From positions 2,182,847 to 2,246,846 of the forward strand of contig NZ_KV440953.1 of NCBI RefSeq assembly GCF_001636425.1: a DNA stretch of 64,000 nucleotides. The letters are read 5' to 3'. The notes beneath the pieces are model-generated. The model ran no database searches. It saw only the letters and a program-made list of their open reading frames with translations, and had not been told where the DNA came from. The position numbers and the translations under genes were made by a program. The stretch comes from Heyndrickxia acidicola. GTDB taxonomy: Bacteria > Bacillota > Bacilli > Bacillales > Bacillaceae_C. Shown in pieces: positions 22,127 to 30,883 of this stretch; position 1 is the first letter of the stretch; each line of letters begins with the position of its first letter.

Positions 22127-22849
22127 ATGGCAGGCACGAAGGGAACAATAAAGGAAGTTATGTTTGAGAGCAGAGAATTAGGGGAAACATTAAGTATCTT
22201 GGTCTATTTGCCGGCAACCTTTTCTCCTTTATATAAATATTCTTTATTAATTGCACAGGACGGAAAGGATTATTTTCAATTAGGGCGCATTGCCCGTACG
22301 GCAGATGAGCTTTTAGAAAAACAGGAAATTGAAAACCTTATCATTGTAGGAATTCCCTATAAAAACGTGCAGGACCGCCGAAAGAAATACCATCCGGATG
22401 GCGAGCAAAATGCAGCGTATATTCGTTTTCTTGCGCATGAGCTTGTACCTTATCTGGATAAGGAATATCCTACTTACCATATTGGAATGGGACGGGCCCT
22501 TATAGGCGATTCACTTGCAGCGACTGTTTCCTTGATGACAGCAATCAAATATCCGAATATATTTGGGAAAGTGATTCTTCAGTCCCCGCTGGTCAATGAT
22601 GCGGTTATGGAGGCTGTCCAATCCCACTTAAATCCACATTTACTGAATGTGTATCATATTATCGGAACAGGGGAAACCGAGGTCTCTACGACCGATGGAA
22701 GTATTCAGGATTTCCTTACGCCTAACCGGGCATTACATTCTATATTTAAGGAGAAAGGATTCCCTTATTTCTACGAAGAATTTGAAGGCAACCATACGTG
22801 GAAATACTGGCAGCCTGATTTAAAAAGAGCTTTAACGCATGCTTTTTAG
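22127..22849 (+). CDS. yjcH: YjcH-type alpha/beta-hydrolase, putative esterase
   Basis: A 240-residue protein of the esterase D family. Visible elements: LSILVYLPATFSPLYKYSLL, the Ser nucleophile region GRALIGDSLAATVSLM (G-D-S-L, as in this family), the acid region and His in FEGNHTWKYWQPDL. The start follows GGGGGAATTGTT. It is the first gene of host synteny after the element and keeps the order yjcH-yjcG-yjcF known from Bacillus. The substrate is unknown. Confidence 0.88.
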   Translation: MAGTKGTIKEVMFESRELGETLSILVYLPATFSPLYKYSLLIAQDGKDYFQLGRIARTADELLEKQEIENLIIVGIPYKNVQDRRKKYHPDGEQNAAYIRFLAHELVPYLDKEYPTYHIGMGRALIGDSLAATVSLMTAIKYPNIFGKVILQSPLVNDAVMEAVQSHLNPHLLNVYHIIGTGETEVSTTDGSIQDFLTPNRALHSIFKEKGFPYFYEEFEGNHTWKYWQPDLKRALTHAF

Positions 22850-22961
22850 GCCGTTAGCGTCATTTTATCTCAAGCTATATAAAATTTTTTGAAAAATGTT
22901 ATAATCATTATATGCCTGAAAAGGAGTATATAGATACTATTATCCTGAGGAGGTCTTTTTA

Positions 22962-23474
22962 ATGAAATATGGTGTTGCAATTTTTCCATCAAAAAAACTC
23001 CAAGATCTTGCGAATTCATATCGTAAGCGGTATGATCCCCATTACGCGCTTATTCCACCACATCTTACTTTGAAGCATTCATTCGAAGCATCAGATTCGG
23101 AAATTAAGGACATTACACGCACTTTAAACCTTATTTCCAAAAAATACAATCCTTTCAGCATTCAGGTAACAAAAGTTAAATCATTCCAGCCTGTGAATAA
23201 TACTATTTACTTTAAGGTTGAGCCAACTGCTGAGCTTGAAGGCTTATATGAGGATTTATACACAGATGTACCAGGTGAAAAGCCGGAATATCCATTTGTT
23301 CCGCATATTACGGTTGGCCAGAAATTGTCAAATGATGAACATTCCGATGTATTAGGCCAGCTGGATATGCTTGGAATTGACCATGAAGAAGTTGTTGACC
23401 GTTTCGCCCTGCTTTATCAGCTGGACAATGGCTCATGGACCGTATGCGAAACATTTCATCTGGGAAGGGACTAA
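22962..23474 (+). CDS. yjcG: YjcG, 2H phosphoesterase (2'-5' RNA ligase-like)
   Basis: A 170-residue protein with the two H-x-T/S motifs of the 2H superfamily: [10 protein letters not shown] at about residue 28 and [10 protein letters not shown] at about 115. Members cleave or ligate 2'-5' or cyclic phosphodiester bonds in RNA; the substrate of YjcG is unknown. GAGGAGG lies upstream of the ATG. The gene is followed after six bases by yjcF. Confidence 0.92.
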   Translation: MKYGVAIFPSKKLQDLANSYRKRYDPHYALIPPHLTLKHSFEASDSEIKDITRTLNLISKKYNPFSIQVTKVKSFQPVNNTIYFKVEPTAELEGLYEDLYTDVPGEKPEYPFVPHITVGQKLSNDEHSDVLGQLDMLGIDHEEVVDRFALLYQLDNGSWTVCETFHLGRD

Positions 23475-23480
23475 TTTGCA

Positions 23481-23903
23481 TTGAACGTTATCAAAGTCAC
23501 AAATGAAAATGAATTAATGGATGCATATTCTGTTCGAAAGGAAGTTTTTGTCGTAGAACAGAAGGTGCCTTTAGAAGAAGAAATAGATCAACATGAAGAA
23601 GAAGCAGCCCATTTTGTCCTGTATGATGGCAATATTCCAGTTGGTGCAGGCAGATTCCGCATCGTGGAAGGAAAAGGGAAAGTGGAAAGGATTTGTGTCC
23701 TTTCTTCCTCCAGGAAAAAGGGTGCCGGCCAATTGATCATGCAGGCGATTGAGGATTATGCTCATAGCCAGGATATCCATACATTGAAATTGAATGCGCA
23801 AACACATGCCATTCCTTTTTATGAAATACTGGGGTATTCAGTCGTTTCTGATGAATTCCTCGATGCCGGGATTCCGCATAAAACGATGGAAAAATCGATT
23901 TAA
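23481..23903 (+). CDS. yjcF: YjcF, GNAT-family N-acetyltransferase
   Basis: A 140-residue protein starting at TTG 23481. The GNAT fold is complete: EVFVVEQKVPLEEEIDQ (as in ElaA-like members), VGAGRFRIV, the acetyl-CoA loop VERICVLSSSRKKGAGQLIM and the closing LNAQTHAIPFYEILGY. The substrate is unknown. It ends the yjcHGF cluster and is followed by a bidirectional terminator. Confidence 0.9.
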   Translation: MNVIKVTNENELMDAYSVRKEVFVVEQKVPLEEEIDQHEEEAAHFVLYDGNIPVGAGRFRIVEGKGKVERICVLSSSRKKGAGQLIMQAIEDYAHSQDIHTLKLNAQTHAIPFYEILGYSVVSDEFLDAGIPHKTMEKSI

Positions 23904-23930
23904 TCATTTAAAAAATTTAAGTCAAAACCC

Positions 23931-23963
23931 AATCCTGATTTCAGCGTGAAATCAGGATTTTTT
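23931..23963. terminator. Bidirectional terminator between yjcF and the next gene
   Basis: A perfect 13-bp stem AATCCTGATTTCA / TGAAATCAGGATT with a GCG loop and T-run. It serves yjcF and the converging small gene. Confidence 0.85.
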
Positions 23964-24240
23964 AGATATACTCGTTAATGTATTGACCTGCCATTTCCAT
24001 AGCAACAGTGTTTTGTTTAATGGATCCTAGAGCATTCCTATTGGGAGTGCTACTGTGCTTAAAAGTTCGAATGCTTTCTTGATACGTTTGTTCTGGAGTT
24101 TCAATTTCCTTTTTTAACAGAGAATTAAAGGTCTTTCGAACTGGCTGAATATGAAAAGGGTCTTGTTTTGTTTCACTCAGTCTGTCGTAATTGCTGTAAT
24201 ATTGGCTTTGCAGCATCGATACCGGCAATACATATCCCAT
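23962..24240 (-). CDS. Small conserved-looking protein of unknown function
   Basis: The start ATG 24240 is preferred, nine bases after GGAGG; it gives 92 residues beginning MGYVLPVSMLQSQYYSNYDR. It is hydrophilic, rich in Gln, Ser and Thr, without membrane helix or known domain. It lies between yjcF and spoVIF among sporulation genes; a spore role is a guess from the neighbourhood. Confidence 0.65.
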   Translation of the reverse strand: MGYVLPVSMLQSQYYSNYDRLSETKQDPFHIQPVRKTFNSLLKKEIETPEQTYQESIRTFKHSSTPNRNALGSIKQNTVAMEMAGQYINEYI

Positions 24241-24386
24241 TTTTTCACTCTCCTCCATCCTGTTCTATTTGTATATTACCCGCTATAAAGTAAAGGAAAC
24301 TACTAGATAAATATGTAGGCTTATCCTTTTTCATTCCCTGATCTAAAACTTCACAGAATTAGCCCGTAATATCTTGAAAAGATGCC

Positions 24387-24415
24387 AAAAAAAAGAGCTT
24401 GCACCTGCTGCAAGC
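24387..24415 (-). terminator. Terminator of spoVIF
   Basis: GCTTGCA / TGCAAGC stem on the minus strand followed by CTCTTTTTTTT. Confidence 0.8.
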
Positions 24416-24425
24416 CCCTTCTCCT

Positions 24426-24719
24426 TTATTTTCCGTTATTATTGGTGTTGTTCATCATTTTTGAGATTGTTCCAAAGTCCAATTTTTTGCCATCCTGTGT
24501 TATAGATTGGACTAATTTATCTTCTAATTCTTTAGGCACCGGCCTGTTTGCAATTTGAGAAACCCTTTTTATGATTCCCCGAACTGTTTTTTCATCTTTA
24601 AAGTTGGCATTTTGTAAGGAGTTCGCTAATTCAAGTATATCTTTCATGTTGACGCCGGTTTTCTTTTCAATATTCTTAAATAGTGGGTTATCCATAAGAA
24701 ATTTCGCCCTCCCTTTCAT
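24426..24719 (-). CDS. spoVIF: Stage VI sporulation protein F
   Basis: A 97-residue protein (FLMDNPLFKNIEKKTGVNMK ... RGIIKRVSQIANRPVP, ending in Asn-rich NNTNNNGK), the YjcC/SpoVIF family, needed for correct spore coat assembly and stability of the late coat regulator in the mother cell. The position between yjcF and yjcA matches Bacillus synteny. Confidence 0.9.
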   Translation of the reverse strand: MKGRAKFLMDNPLFKNIEKKTGVNMKDILELANSLQNANFKDEKTVRGIIKRVSQIANRPVPKELEDKLVQSITQDGKKLDFGTISKMMNNTNNNGK

Positions 24720-24810
24720 TACAATAGTGTATGAAGGGAGAGTAAAAAGGTGAAAGAAACAGGCGTAGGGATTTTATCTCGAGTTTTTTCCTATGTATAA
24801 CTTTTGCAGT

Positions 24811-24841
24811 ATAAAGGAGCAAACTGAATGTGTTTGCCCCT
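24811..24841 (-). terminator. Terminator of the YjcZ-like gene
   Basis: GGGGCAAAC / GTTTGCTCC stem on the minus strand, then TTTATACT. Confidence 0.65.
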
Positions 24842-24853
24842 TTGTTCCATTTA

Positions 24854-25018
24854 TTAGAACCAACATGTTCCGACAATGATAAGCAAAATAAATAATACAA
24901 CGATTAAAACGAAAGTGCTGCCGCCGCCTCCGCTATAACCTCCATAACCGTACCCACCATAACCGCCATAAGGGGTGTAACCACCATAGCCATAATTATA
25001 TCCACCGTATCCGAACAT
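24854..25018 (-). CDS. YjcZ-family Gly/Tyr-rich membrane peptide
   Basis: A 54-residue peptide: about 30 residues of GGY/YGGY repeats ([19 protein letters not shown]) followed by one membrane helix ([17 protein letters not shown]) and TCWF. This is the YjcZ family of small sporulation-linked membrane peptides. GAGGTG lies upstream. It is too short for most gene finders. Confidence 0.85.
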   Translation of the reverse strand: MFGYGGYNYGYGGYTPYGGYGGYGYGGYSGGGGSTFVLIVVLFILLIIVGTCWF

Positions 25019-25110
25019 ACCTTTTCACCTCGCTTTGTTTGTTTACACTATCCTATGCGAGGCTAGGCCGTAAGTATAGACATTCTCCCAGAAGCTGAAA
25101 AATTTATCAA

Positions 25111-25467
25111 TTACCCTTTTGGCTTGAATATTAAGGCCCCTATGAAACCAAAGATAATGGCTGCAGAGATACCGGATGAGGTTACTTCAAACATTCCGGT
25201 CAAAACGCCTACAATCCCATGCTTACCTGCTTCCTGCATGGCTCCTGCCACAAGTGAATTCCCGAAGCTGGTAATTGGAATGGTAGCTCCAGCACCTGCA
25301 AAATCAATCAGCGGTTCGTATAAACCAAAGCCTGCAAGCACTGCCCCAATGCAAACTAACAAGCTCAATGTATGGGCAGGTGTCAATTTGGCCACATCAA
25401 ACAGCAATTGGCCTATGACACATATGATGCCGCCAATAATAAAGGCCCAAAAAAACATCGCTAACAT
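25111..25467 (-). CDS. spoVAE: Stage V sporulation protein AE (SpoVAEb)
   Basis: A 118-residue protein with three to four membrane helices ([54 protein letters not shown]) and the family motif [14 protein letters not shown]. It is part of the channel for dipicolinic acid uptake and release in the spore inner membrane. It is the last gene of the spoVA-type operon. Confidence 0.92.
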   Translation of the reverse strand: MLAMFFWAFIIGGIICVIGQLLFDVAKLTPAHTLSLLVCIGAVLAGFGLYEPLIDFAGAGATIPITSFGNSLVAGAMQEAGKHGIVGVLTGMFEVTSSGISAAIIFGFIGALIFKPKG

Positions 25468-25488
25468 AGCCTAATTCCTCCTTACATA

Positions 25489-26505
25489 TTATAAATATTC
25501 AATGGATACCGCGTGGGCAATACACGGGATGGTTTCCTTTTGCTGAAATGAAAGCGGGGAAAGCAAAGCTCCTGTAGCTACCACCAAAATACGCTTCAAT
25601 GCGCCTTTCTTCATTTGGTTCAGTAAATGCCCATATAAAACACTGGCTGAACAGCCAGGGCCGCTTGCACCCGATTGAACAGGCTGCTTGTCTTTATAAA
25701 TTAACAATCCGCAATCTTTAAATTTTGGGCTCTGAATATTAATTCCTTTTTGCTGAAAAAGCTCAAGAGCAACATTTCTCCCTATGGTGGCTAAGTCCCC
25801 TGTAAAAATGCAGTCATAATAGTCGGGATCGAGATTCAAATCCTGCAAATGCCGCTCAATTGTATCAACTGCTGCGGGTGCCATAGCTCCCCCCATATTA
25901 AATGGATCAGATATTCCAAGGTCCATTACTTTCCCGATTGTTGCAGAGGTTACACGTGGATGGGGCACCTTTTCTTGTTCTCCCTTCCCTAAAACGGCAA
26001 AGCCTGCCCCTGTCACGGTCCACTGTGCTGTAGGCGGCTTTTGGCCTCCGTACTCAGTTGGATATCGAAATTGTTTTTCAGCAGCTGCATTATGGCTTGA
26101 TGCGCCAGTGACAATTTTTTCTGCTCCATTGGAATCAAGAATCAGCGCAGCCAGCGCTAAGCCTTCCATGGAAGTTGCGCATGCACTAAAAAGACCAAAA
26201 TAAGGAATTTGCGTAGTCCTTGCAGCAAAGCTTGAAGGGGTAATTTGGTTAATAAGATCTCCTGATAAAAAGAACTGTATCTTCTCTTCTTTTATATTCA
26301 GCTTTTGAAGTGCCACTTGAACAGCGTCTTCAATCAGCACACGCTGGGCCTTTTCATAAGTGTCCTGCCCCATCCATAAATCATCGTAAAGCTTGTCAAA
26401 ATCCCCAGCCAAATTTCCATTTGCTTCGAATGGCCCTCCAATAACCCCCGTGGAGAGTATGGCGGGCTTCGTGTTAAAAGTCCATGTTTGTGATCCCTGC
26501 AGCAT
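25489..26505 (-). CDS. spoVAD: Stage V sporulation protein AD
   Basis: A 338-residue thiolase-fold protein that binds dipicolinic acid at the outer face of the spore inner membrane. Visible: NTKPAILSTGVIGGPFEANG near the start, the pseudo-nucleophile region FGLFSACATSMEGLALA, GASSHNAAAEKQFRYPTEYG and the GASGPGCSASVLYGHLL segment. It overlaps spoVAC by one base and precedes spoVAEb by about 20 bases. Confidence 0.95.
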   Translation of the reverse strand: MLQGSQTWTFNTKPAILSTGVIGGPFEANGNLAGDFDKLYDDLWMGQDTYEKAQRVLIEDAVQVALQKLNIKEEKIQFFLSGDLINQITPSSFAARTTQIPYFGLFSACATSMEGLALAALILDSNGAEKIVTGASSHNAAAEKQFRYPTEYGGQKPPTAQWTVTGAGFAVLGKGEQEKVPHPRVTSATIGKVMDLGISDPFNMGGAMAPAAVDTIERHLQDLNLDPDYYDCIFTGDLATIGRNVALELFQQKGINIQSPKFKDCGLLIYKDKQPVQSGASGPGCSASVLYGHLLNQMKKGALKRILVVATGALLSPLSFQQKETIPCIAHAVSIEYL

Positions 26506-26987
26506 TAAAATCCCCCCCAGATCTTTAATACCGTCCGAATCAGGGCGACTACAAATGCAGCAAATACACCAAACACAATGACAGAGCCCGCCAGTTTGAA
26601 GATATTTCCTCCTACCCCAAGCACAAGCCCCTCTGTCTTATGTTCGATGGCAGCTGAAATGACTGCATTTCCAAACCCTGTGACAGGCACTGCGCTTCCA
26701 GCTCCGCCAAATTGTCCAATTCGATCATATACGCCAAAGCCCGTCAGCAGCATGGCAATAAACACCATGGTCGCGACAGTTGGATTCCCTGCTGTTTTCT
26801 CTGTGAAATCAAAAAAATAAATATAAAAATAAGTGATGGCCTGTCCTACCAGGCAAAAGGCACCGCCTATAAAAAAAGCCCGGATACAGTTCATTAACAC
26901 TGGCCTCTTTAGTTCATGCTTTTTTTGGAGCTTGTCATATTTCAATTGCTGTGGTGTTTTATTTTTATCTTTACTGGACACCGTCAC
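26505..26987 (-). CDS. spoVAC: Stage V sporulation protein AC
   Basis: A 160-residue membrane protein (GTG start, AAGAAGG upstream) with four helices (CIRAFFIGGAFCLVGQAITY ... VIVFGVFAAFVVALI) and the motif AVPVTGFGNAVISAAIEHK. SpoVAC is a mechanosensitive-type channel component for dipicolinic acid movement. Its sequence is paralogous to SpoVAEb at the GFGN motif. Confidence 0.95.
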   Translation of the reverse strand: MTVSSKDKNKTPQQLKYDKLQKKHELKRPVLMNCIRAFFIGGAFCLVGQAITYFYIYFFDFTEKTAGNPTVATMVFIAMLLTGFGVYDRIGQFGGAGSAVPVTGFGNAVISAAIEHKTEGLVLGVGGNIFKLAGSVIVFGVFAAFVVALIRTVLKIWGGF

Positions 26988-26999
26988 TGCACCTTCTTT

Positions 27000-27473
27000 C
27001 TACGTAGTTTCCTTCTGCAGGGCAATAATCTGATTAAAACGTTTTTGCGCTGCTTTTTTGGATATTTTGCCTGATTCCATTTTTTCCTTCAGCCGGACAA
27101 CCTCTAAGAATATTTTATAATCACTTGAAACAATAAAGGTATGGCCTGGATAGTTTTTGTCCAGATGCTCCGTCAGTTGTTTTTCCGTTTTTTCCATTTG
27201 AAATCGGTGTAAATGACGAACCTTGTAGGCGACAATCGCCTTTTTTTTCCCTTCAATAATAGCCGTATCATAAATGCTGTCAAAATTAAGTATGTCTTTT
27301 CTCAGCTTGTCGGAGACCGACCAGGTATTCTGAGTGGAGTTAGCTGATAGCTTGACAGGAGTTGGCTGTGTTTTTTTGATTAATGCCATTTTGCTCTCCT
27401 GGTTATGATTGCATCCCGCTCCAGCTATGGCAATCAAGAAGCAAATCAAAATCGATGAAAGTCTTGTTTTCAC
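27000..27473 (-). CDS. YhcN/YlaJ-type sporulation lipoprotein
   Basis: A 157-residue lipoprotein: signal peptide ILICFLIAIAGAGC with lipobox Cys at about residue 20, then a YhcN/YlaJ-like domain (VSDKLRKDILNFDSIYDTAI, IVAYKVRHLHRFQMEKTEKQ). It ends 13 bp before spoVAC and is the first gene of the operon, as in mobile-type spoVA2 operons of other Bacillaceae. It is probably anchored at the outer face of the spore inner membrane. Confidence 0.8.
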   Translation of the reverse strand: MKTRLSSILICFLIAIAGAGCNHNQESKMALIKKTQPTPVKLSANSTQNTWSVSDKLRKDILNFDSIYDTAIIEGKKKAIVAYKVRHLHRFQMEKTEKQLTEHLDKNYPGHTFIVSSDYKIFLEVVRLKEKMESGKISKKAAQKRFNQIIALQKETT

Positions 27474-27584
27474 CTTAAAATCCCCTTTGCATCAAATGTT
27501 TACAGTATATTTTTAGCTAATCTCTTTTATTTATGATTAGGAAAATGAAGGAAAAGGTCTAAACAAGACACTCTTTAACAAACT

Positions 27585-27603
27585 AAAGGGGTCAGACCCC
27601 TTT
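27585..27603. repeat. Short perfect palindrome
   Basis: AAAGGGGTC A GACCCCTTT. Palindromes of this type occur scattered in bacterial genomes. No gene-linked role is seen. Confidence 0.5.
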
Positions 27604-27623
27604 TGTGCGTTAATGCGTTAAAT

Positions 27624-27653
27624 TAAAAAGCTTTGCCAAATGGCAAAGCTTTT
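27624..27653 (-). terminator. Terminator of the 45-residue peptide gene
   Basis: AAAAGCTTTGCCA / TGGCAAAGCTTTT forms a long stem with a T-run on the minus strand. Confidence 0.8.
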
Positions 27654-27678
27654 GTTCGGATGATACATGGGTTTAAAG

Positions 27679-27816
27679 CTATTTGATTTTCTTGGTTTTA
27701 TTGCAGCCACAGCCGCCTTTTTTTATTTTTTTCCCGTTCATTTGGAATGTATTTGGAGGAGGAACCATTTGTGCCTGGGGAGGATAAACTGGAATTTTAT
27801 CATTAAAGTTTTTCAT
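27679..27816 (-). CDS. Small Pro- and Cys-containing peptide, probably spore-related
   Basis: A 45-residue peptide (MKNFNDKIPVYPPQAQMVPP, NTFQMNGKKIKKGGCGCNKT) with AGGA upstream of the ATG. The Pro-rich first half and the basic GGCGCN end resemble small spore coat-type peptides, but no family is recognised. It lies just downstream of yjcA and has its own terminator. Confidence 0.6.
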   Translation of the reverse strand: MKNFNDKIPVYPPQAQMVPPPNTFQMNGKKIKKGGCGCNKTKKIK

Positions 27817-27880
27817 TCATACCATCCTTTCGTGTTTGTCTATCACTATCTTATGAAAAAAAATACATCTTGTTCAGGCT

Positions 27881-28234
27881 CTAGTCCAATATCCTTCGCA
27901 CTACTGTTTCAATTACTGAGCCGATACCGGCAATGGCTAAGATCAAAACTGCCGGTTCTGCAATCCGGGGAGCCAAACACCATAAGAGATACAATAAAGC
28001 AGCACACCAGATTCCTGTACACCAATAACAGCTCAGAAGCTCACCAATCCAGTGTCTAAGTCCTTTTCCTTTTATCTGGATATATGTCTCCACAGTCCCA
28101 TCAGGCCCGGTTTCTTCAATTTCTTCATGGAATGGACGTCTTATAAAAGAGGTAATTTGATCATAAACAATTAAACGGGTTAAACGAAAAGAGGCAATGG
28201 ACAAAAGAAATAGTGCATACCATGTTTGAACCAA
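27881..28234 (-). CDS. yjcA: YjcA, DUF1360 sporulation membrane protein
   Basis: A 117-residue protein, TTG start nine bases after GGAGGGA. The pattern FRLTRLIVYDQITSFIRRPF followed by LSCYWCTGIWCAALLYLL is the DUF1360 signature, with two to three membrane helices. Homologues are made in the mother cell during sporulation; the function is unknown. It follows cotZ as in B. subtilis. Confidence 0.88.
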   Translation of the reverse strand: MVQTWYALFLLSIASFRLTRLIVYDQITSFIRRPFHEEIEETGPDGTVETYIQIKGKGLRHWIGELLSCYWCTGIWCAALLYLLWCLAPRIAEPAVLILAIAGIGSVIETVVRRILD

Positions 28235-28278
28235 ACAGCTTTCCTCCCTGCATCTGTTCTTTAATAATTAGTATTTAA

Positions 28279-28408
28279 AGGCTGTTTTCGAATAGAATGT
28301 TGTTTTTCGCAAAAGTGTTACATTCGAGTGATGTGAGTCTGCACGGCACAGATTTACTACAGAGCCTGTGAATTGCATTATTTTTTATGTTATTTGCGAA
28401 AAGAGCCT
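28279..28408. repeat. MITE-like element, copy 1 (130 bp)
   Basis: Imperfect terminal inverted repeats AGGCTGTTTTCG and AGGCTCTTTTCG. In inverted orientation it is similar along most of its length to 38455-38619 (shared ATAAAAAATAATG, ATTCACAGGCTCTGTAG, CGAATGTAA, TTTTGCGAAAA). It carries no gene. It lies in the 400-bp gap upstream of cotZ. Confidence 0.8.
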
Positions 28409-28639
28409 AGTTATAAAACCAATTACTATATATATATTCAGCTGCTCTTTCTGTATATGCCAAAACTTCAACTCAAAAAAGCATCATCGCCCCTATCTTA
28501 TTGCTTGTACATTCTCTTTACGGTTAGTTCGTTTGCCTATTTTACAAAAATCAGGGGGACATTCGTAACAAAATGGGGCCAACTTCAATATTCTATTAAT
28601 GTAAATTAACAATAAAAAAATTAAGGAGTTGAAATATTC

Positions 28640-29131
28640 ATGGGTTGTCATAACAGTAACAGTCACGTTAAAACTAACTGTGTATGCGATGTAGTTAACT
28701 TCATTAATGATCTTCAAGATGCTGTCAATAACGATCCCCAATGCCCAACTAACTGCTTAAATCCAGTTCTGGGTGCAAATACAAATATGATGAAACCAAA
28801 CACACGTCCTTTCATCCTTTTTACTGAGGATGGAAAACCTTTTGAAGCATTTTTCAAATCAGCAGATTGCGATGGATCCGATGATTCCCTCATTGATTCG
28901 GATTATGGTAAAGGGGACCAAATTTGCAAATCTAAATTCTTTAGAGTAGAGAATGTAGATGGCTGCTGCGCAGTGCTTCGCGTATTAGAACCAAGATATG
29001 TATCCAGCACCTGCCCGCAAGTAGATTCACCTCAAAACAACTTAAGAGCCTCCAGTTCTTGCTTAACGGTTGATTTAAGATGTTTCTGCGCTATCCAATG
29101 CCTTGAAGACATCTTTCTTCCAGAAGCTTAA
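28640..29131 (+). CDS. cotZ: Spore coat/crust protein CotZ (CotY/CotZ family)
   Basis: A 163-residue Cys-rich protein with NCVCDVVNFINDLQDAV and repeated Cys pairs (CPTNCLNP, GCCAVLRVLEP, CFCAIQCLEDI). CotY/CotZ proteins form disulfide-linked hexameric lattices in the outer coat, crust or exosporium. AAGGAGTTG precedes the ATG. Only one family member is present here, while B. subtilis has cotZ and cotY in tandem. Confidence 0.9.
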   Translation: MGCHNSNSHVKTNCVCDVVNFINDLQDAVNNDPQCPTNCLNPVLGANTNMMKPNTRPFILFTEDGKPFEAFFKSADCDGSDDSLIDSDYGKGDQICKSKFFRVENVDGCCAVLRVLEPRYVSSTCPQVDSPQNNLRASSSCLTVDLRCFCAIQCLEDIFLPEA

Positions 29132-29141
29132 TAACAAGTAG

Positions 29142-29173
29142 AAGTCGATAAGTTCCAGCTTATCGACTTTTCT
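29142..29173 (+). terminator. Terminator of cotZ
   Basis: AAGTCGATAAG / CTTATCGACTT stem, six-base loop, T-rich tail. Confidence 0.85.
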
Positions 29174-29259
29174 ATGTATAACGCAAAATGAACAGCATAG
29201 AGCTGCATGACACAAATCCTTGAGGAGAGTGCACCGTAACGTTCACCCTCCTTTAGGAT

Positions 29260-29832
29260 TTAAAGGAATTCTTGCTTCATTTTGATTTCCAGAATACTTC
29301 CAATCGGAATATGAACTGGCTCCATATTTTTATTAATAGGATCTACCAGCACCGTTTCCTCTCTAAAGTGATTAATCACACCGATAATCGTCTCATCCTC
29401 TGTCAAAATTTCACAGATCACTTTAGGAATGTATTTTGGCTTGTTGATTAGAAACTGAACTTTCTCTCTATTATCCATTAATTTAAACGGCTTCCGAAAC
29501 GCAGGGACGCGATCATCCTCTTCATGAATTTCAGTTTTTATTTTTTGTTCCTTTACCGCTAGTTCAATTACTGGCTTCTCAACGTCGGCTTCTTCAGCTT
29601 TGTGGGTTTCGGTGTGCAGTTTTATGGATTTGTCTTCAAACTGTCCTTCATGTTCTTCGTCCAGCTTTTCCACTTGAAAGGTTTTCTTTTCTACAGGAAT
29701 GTTTGCAGGAACGATATGCTCTTTACTTGAAGTAAACGTGTTTTGCATATTCACTAATGTGTACCCTGAGACAGGCTGTGCAATATATAAAAGTGGAGTA
29801 TTCCTTTCGAATTGAGTTTTCCTTGTACTCAT
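29260..29832 (-). CDS. cotO: Spore coat protein CotO
   Basis: The start ATG 29832 is chosen over an in-frame TTG three codons earlier; it gives 190 residues. A long acidic, Glu/Lys-rich middle (disordered) is flanked by a conserved N-terminus (PLLYIAQPVSGYTL) and C-terminus (FRKPFKLMDNREKVQFLINK, PIGSILEIKM). CotO works with CotH in late coat assembly. The position next to cotZ and fabI matches B. subtilis. Confidence 0.85.
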   Translation of the reverse strand: MSTRKTQFERNTPLLYIAQPVSGYTLVNMQNTFTSSKEHIVPANIPVEKKTFQVEKLDEEHEGQFEDKSIKLHTETHKAEEADVEKPVIELAVKEQKIKTEIHEEDDRVPAFRKPFKLMDNREKVQFLINKPKYIPKVICEILTEDETIIGVINHFREETVLVDPINKNMEPVHIPIGSILEIKMKQEFL

Positions 29833-30102
29833 TGCAATCAATCCAATCTCTTTAATTATTCAATTTATATGTATGCGCGCCTCCATAGGAATGTGCCTAT
29901 AGGACATGAAGACAACTTAACAGCCTTTCTCAAAGTGGAATACACTGACCCTTTTTATTCTCACAAAATATTTGATATGATAATAAAAGTAAGCTGCAAG
30001 GTTAAAATATCCCATTTCAATATGTGGATATAGTAACTGATACTAAAACCAGGTATAATAAAAAGCGAGATAAAAAATATACAATATACAATGGAGGATA
30101 AA

Positions 30103-30882
30103 ATGGAGGATTTACTAAAATTAAAAGGTAAGAATATTGTCGTGATGGGTGTTGCAAATGAACGGAGCATCGCTTGGGGAGCAGCACAGTCTCTTCAAAA
30201 AGCAGGCGCAAACCTGATATATACATACAGATTAGAGCGTTCCCTTGGAAAGCTTAAACAACTGCTGGAAAAATACGAGTATCCTGCGGACTTAATTGTA
30301 CAATGCGATGTAAACGATGATGAAAGCATCCAAAGAGCTTTTACTGAAATTGGTGAAAAAGCTGGCGTGATCCATGGCATCGTCCACTCCGTTGCCTTTG
30401 CAAACGCGGAGGATTTAAAAGGTGATTTCATTGATACTTCAAGAGAAGGCTACGCGTTCGCACAGGATACAAGCTCTTATTCTCTTGTTGCTGTTTCCAA
30501 AGCAGCCAAGCCTTACATGACAGAAGGCGGATCCATTGTAACAATGAGTTATATTGGAGCAGAGCGTGCAGTTCCAGGCTATAATGTAATGGGAGTGGCA
30601 AAAGCAGCTCTTGAAGCCAGTGTGCGCTATTTAACGTTTGATCTTGGAAAAGAAAATATTCGAATCAATGCCATTTCTGCAGGCCCTATTCGTACACTTG
30701 CCGCAAAAGGCGTATCCGGATTCAATGACATCCTGAAATTAATTGAAGAAAAGTCTCCTTTAAAAAGAAACGTCAATCAAGAAGAAGTCGGTGATATGAC
30801 CCTTGTTATGCTAAGCCATTTATCCCGCGGTGTAACAGGTGAAGTAGTGTATGTGGACTCTGGATATAACATTGTTGGATAA
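30103..30882 (+). CDS. fabI: Enoyl-[acyl-carrier-protein] reductase (NADH), FabI
   Basis: ATG 30103 is preferred because GGAGG lies six bases upstream; it gives 259 residues, close to B. subtilis FabI. It is a short-chain dehydrogenase with VVMGVANERSIAWG for NADH, the active-site Tyr and Lys in YNVMGVAKAALEAS, and SAGPIRTLAAKG. It catalyses the last reduction step of each fatty acid elongation cycle and is the family targeted by triclosan-type inhibitors. Confidence 0.95.
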   Translation: MEDLLKLKGKNIVVMGVANERSIAWGAAQSLQKAGANLIYTYRLERSLGKLKQLLEKYEYPADLIVQCDVNDDESIQRAFTEIGEKAGVIHGIVHSVAFANAEDLKGDFIDTSREGYAFAQDTSSYSLVAVSKAAKPYMTEGGSIVTMSYIGAERAVPGYNVMGVAKAALEASVRYLTFDLGKENIRINAISAGPIRTLAAKGVSGFNDILKLIEEKSPLKRNVNQEEVGDMTLVMLSHLSRGVTGEVVYVDSGYNIVG

Positions 30883-30883
30883 T

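Noticed and set aside
27667-28059. Plus-strand frame of 130 codons
   Set aside because: It runs antisense through yjcA and the small peptide gene, both of which have ribosome binding sites and family features.
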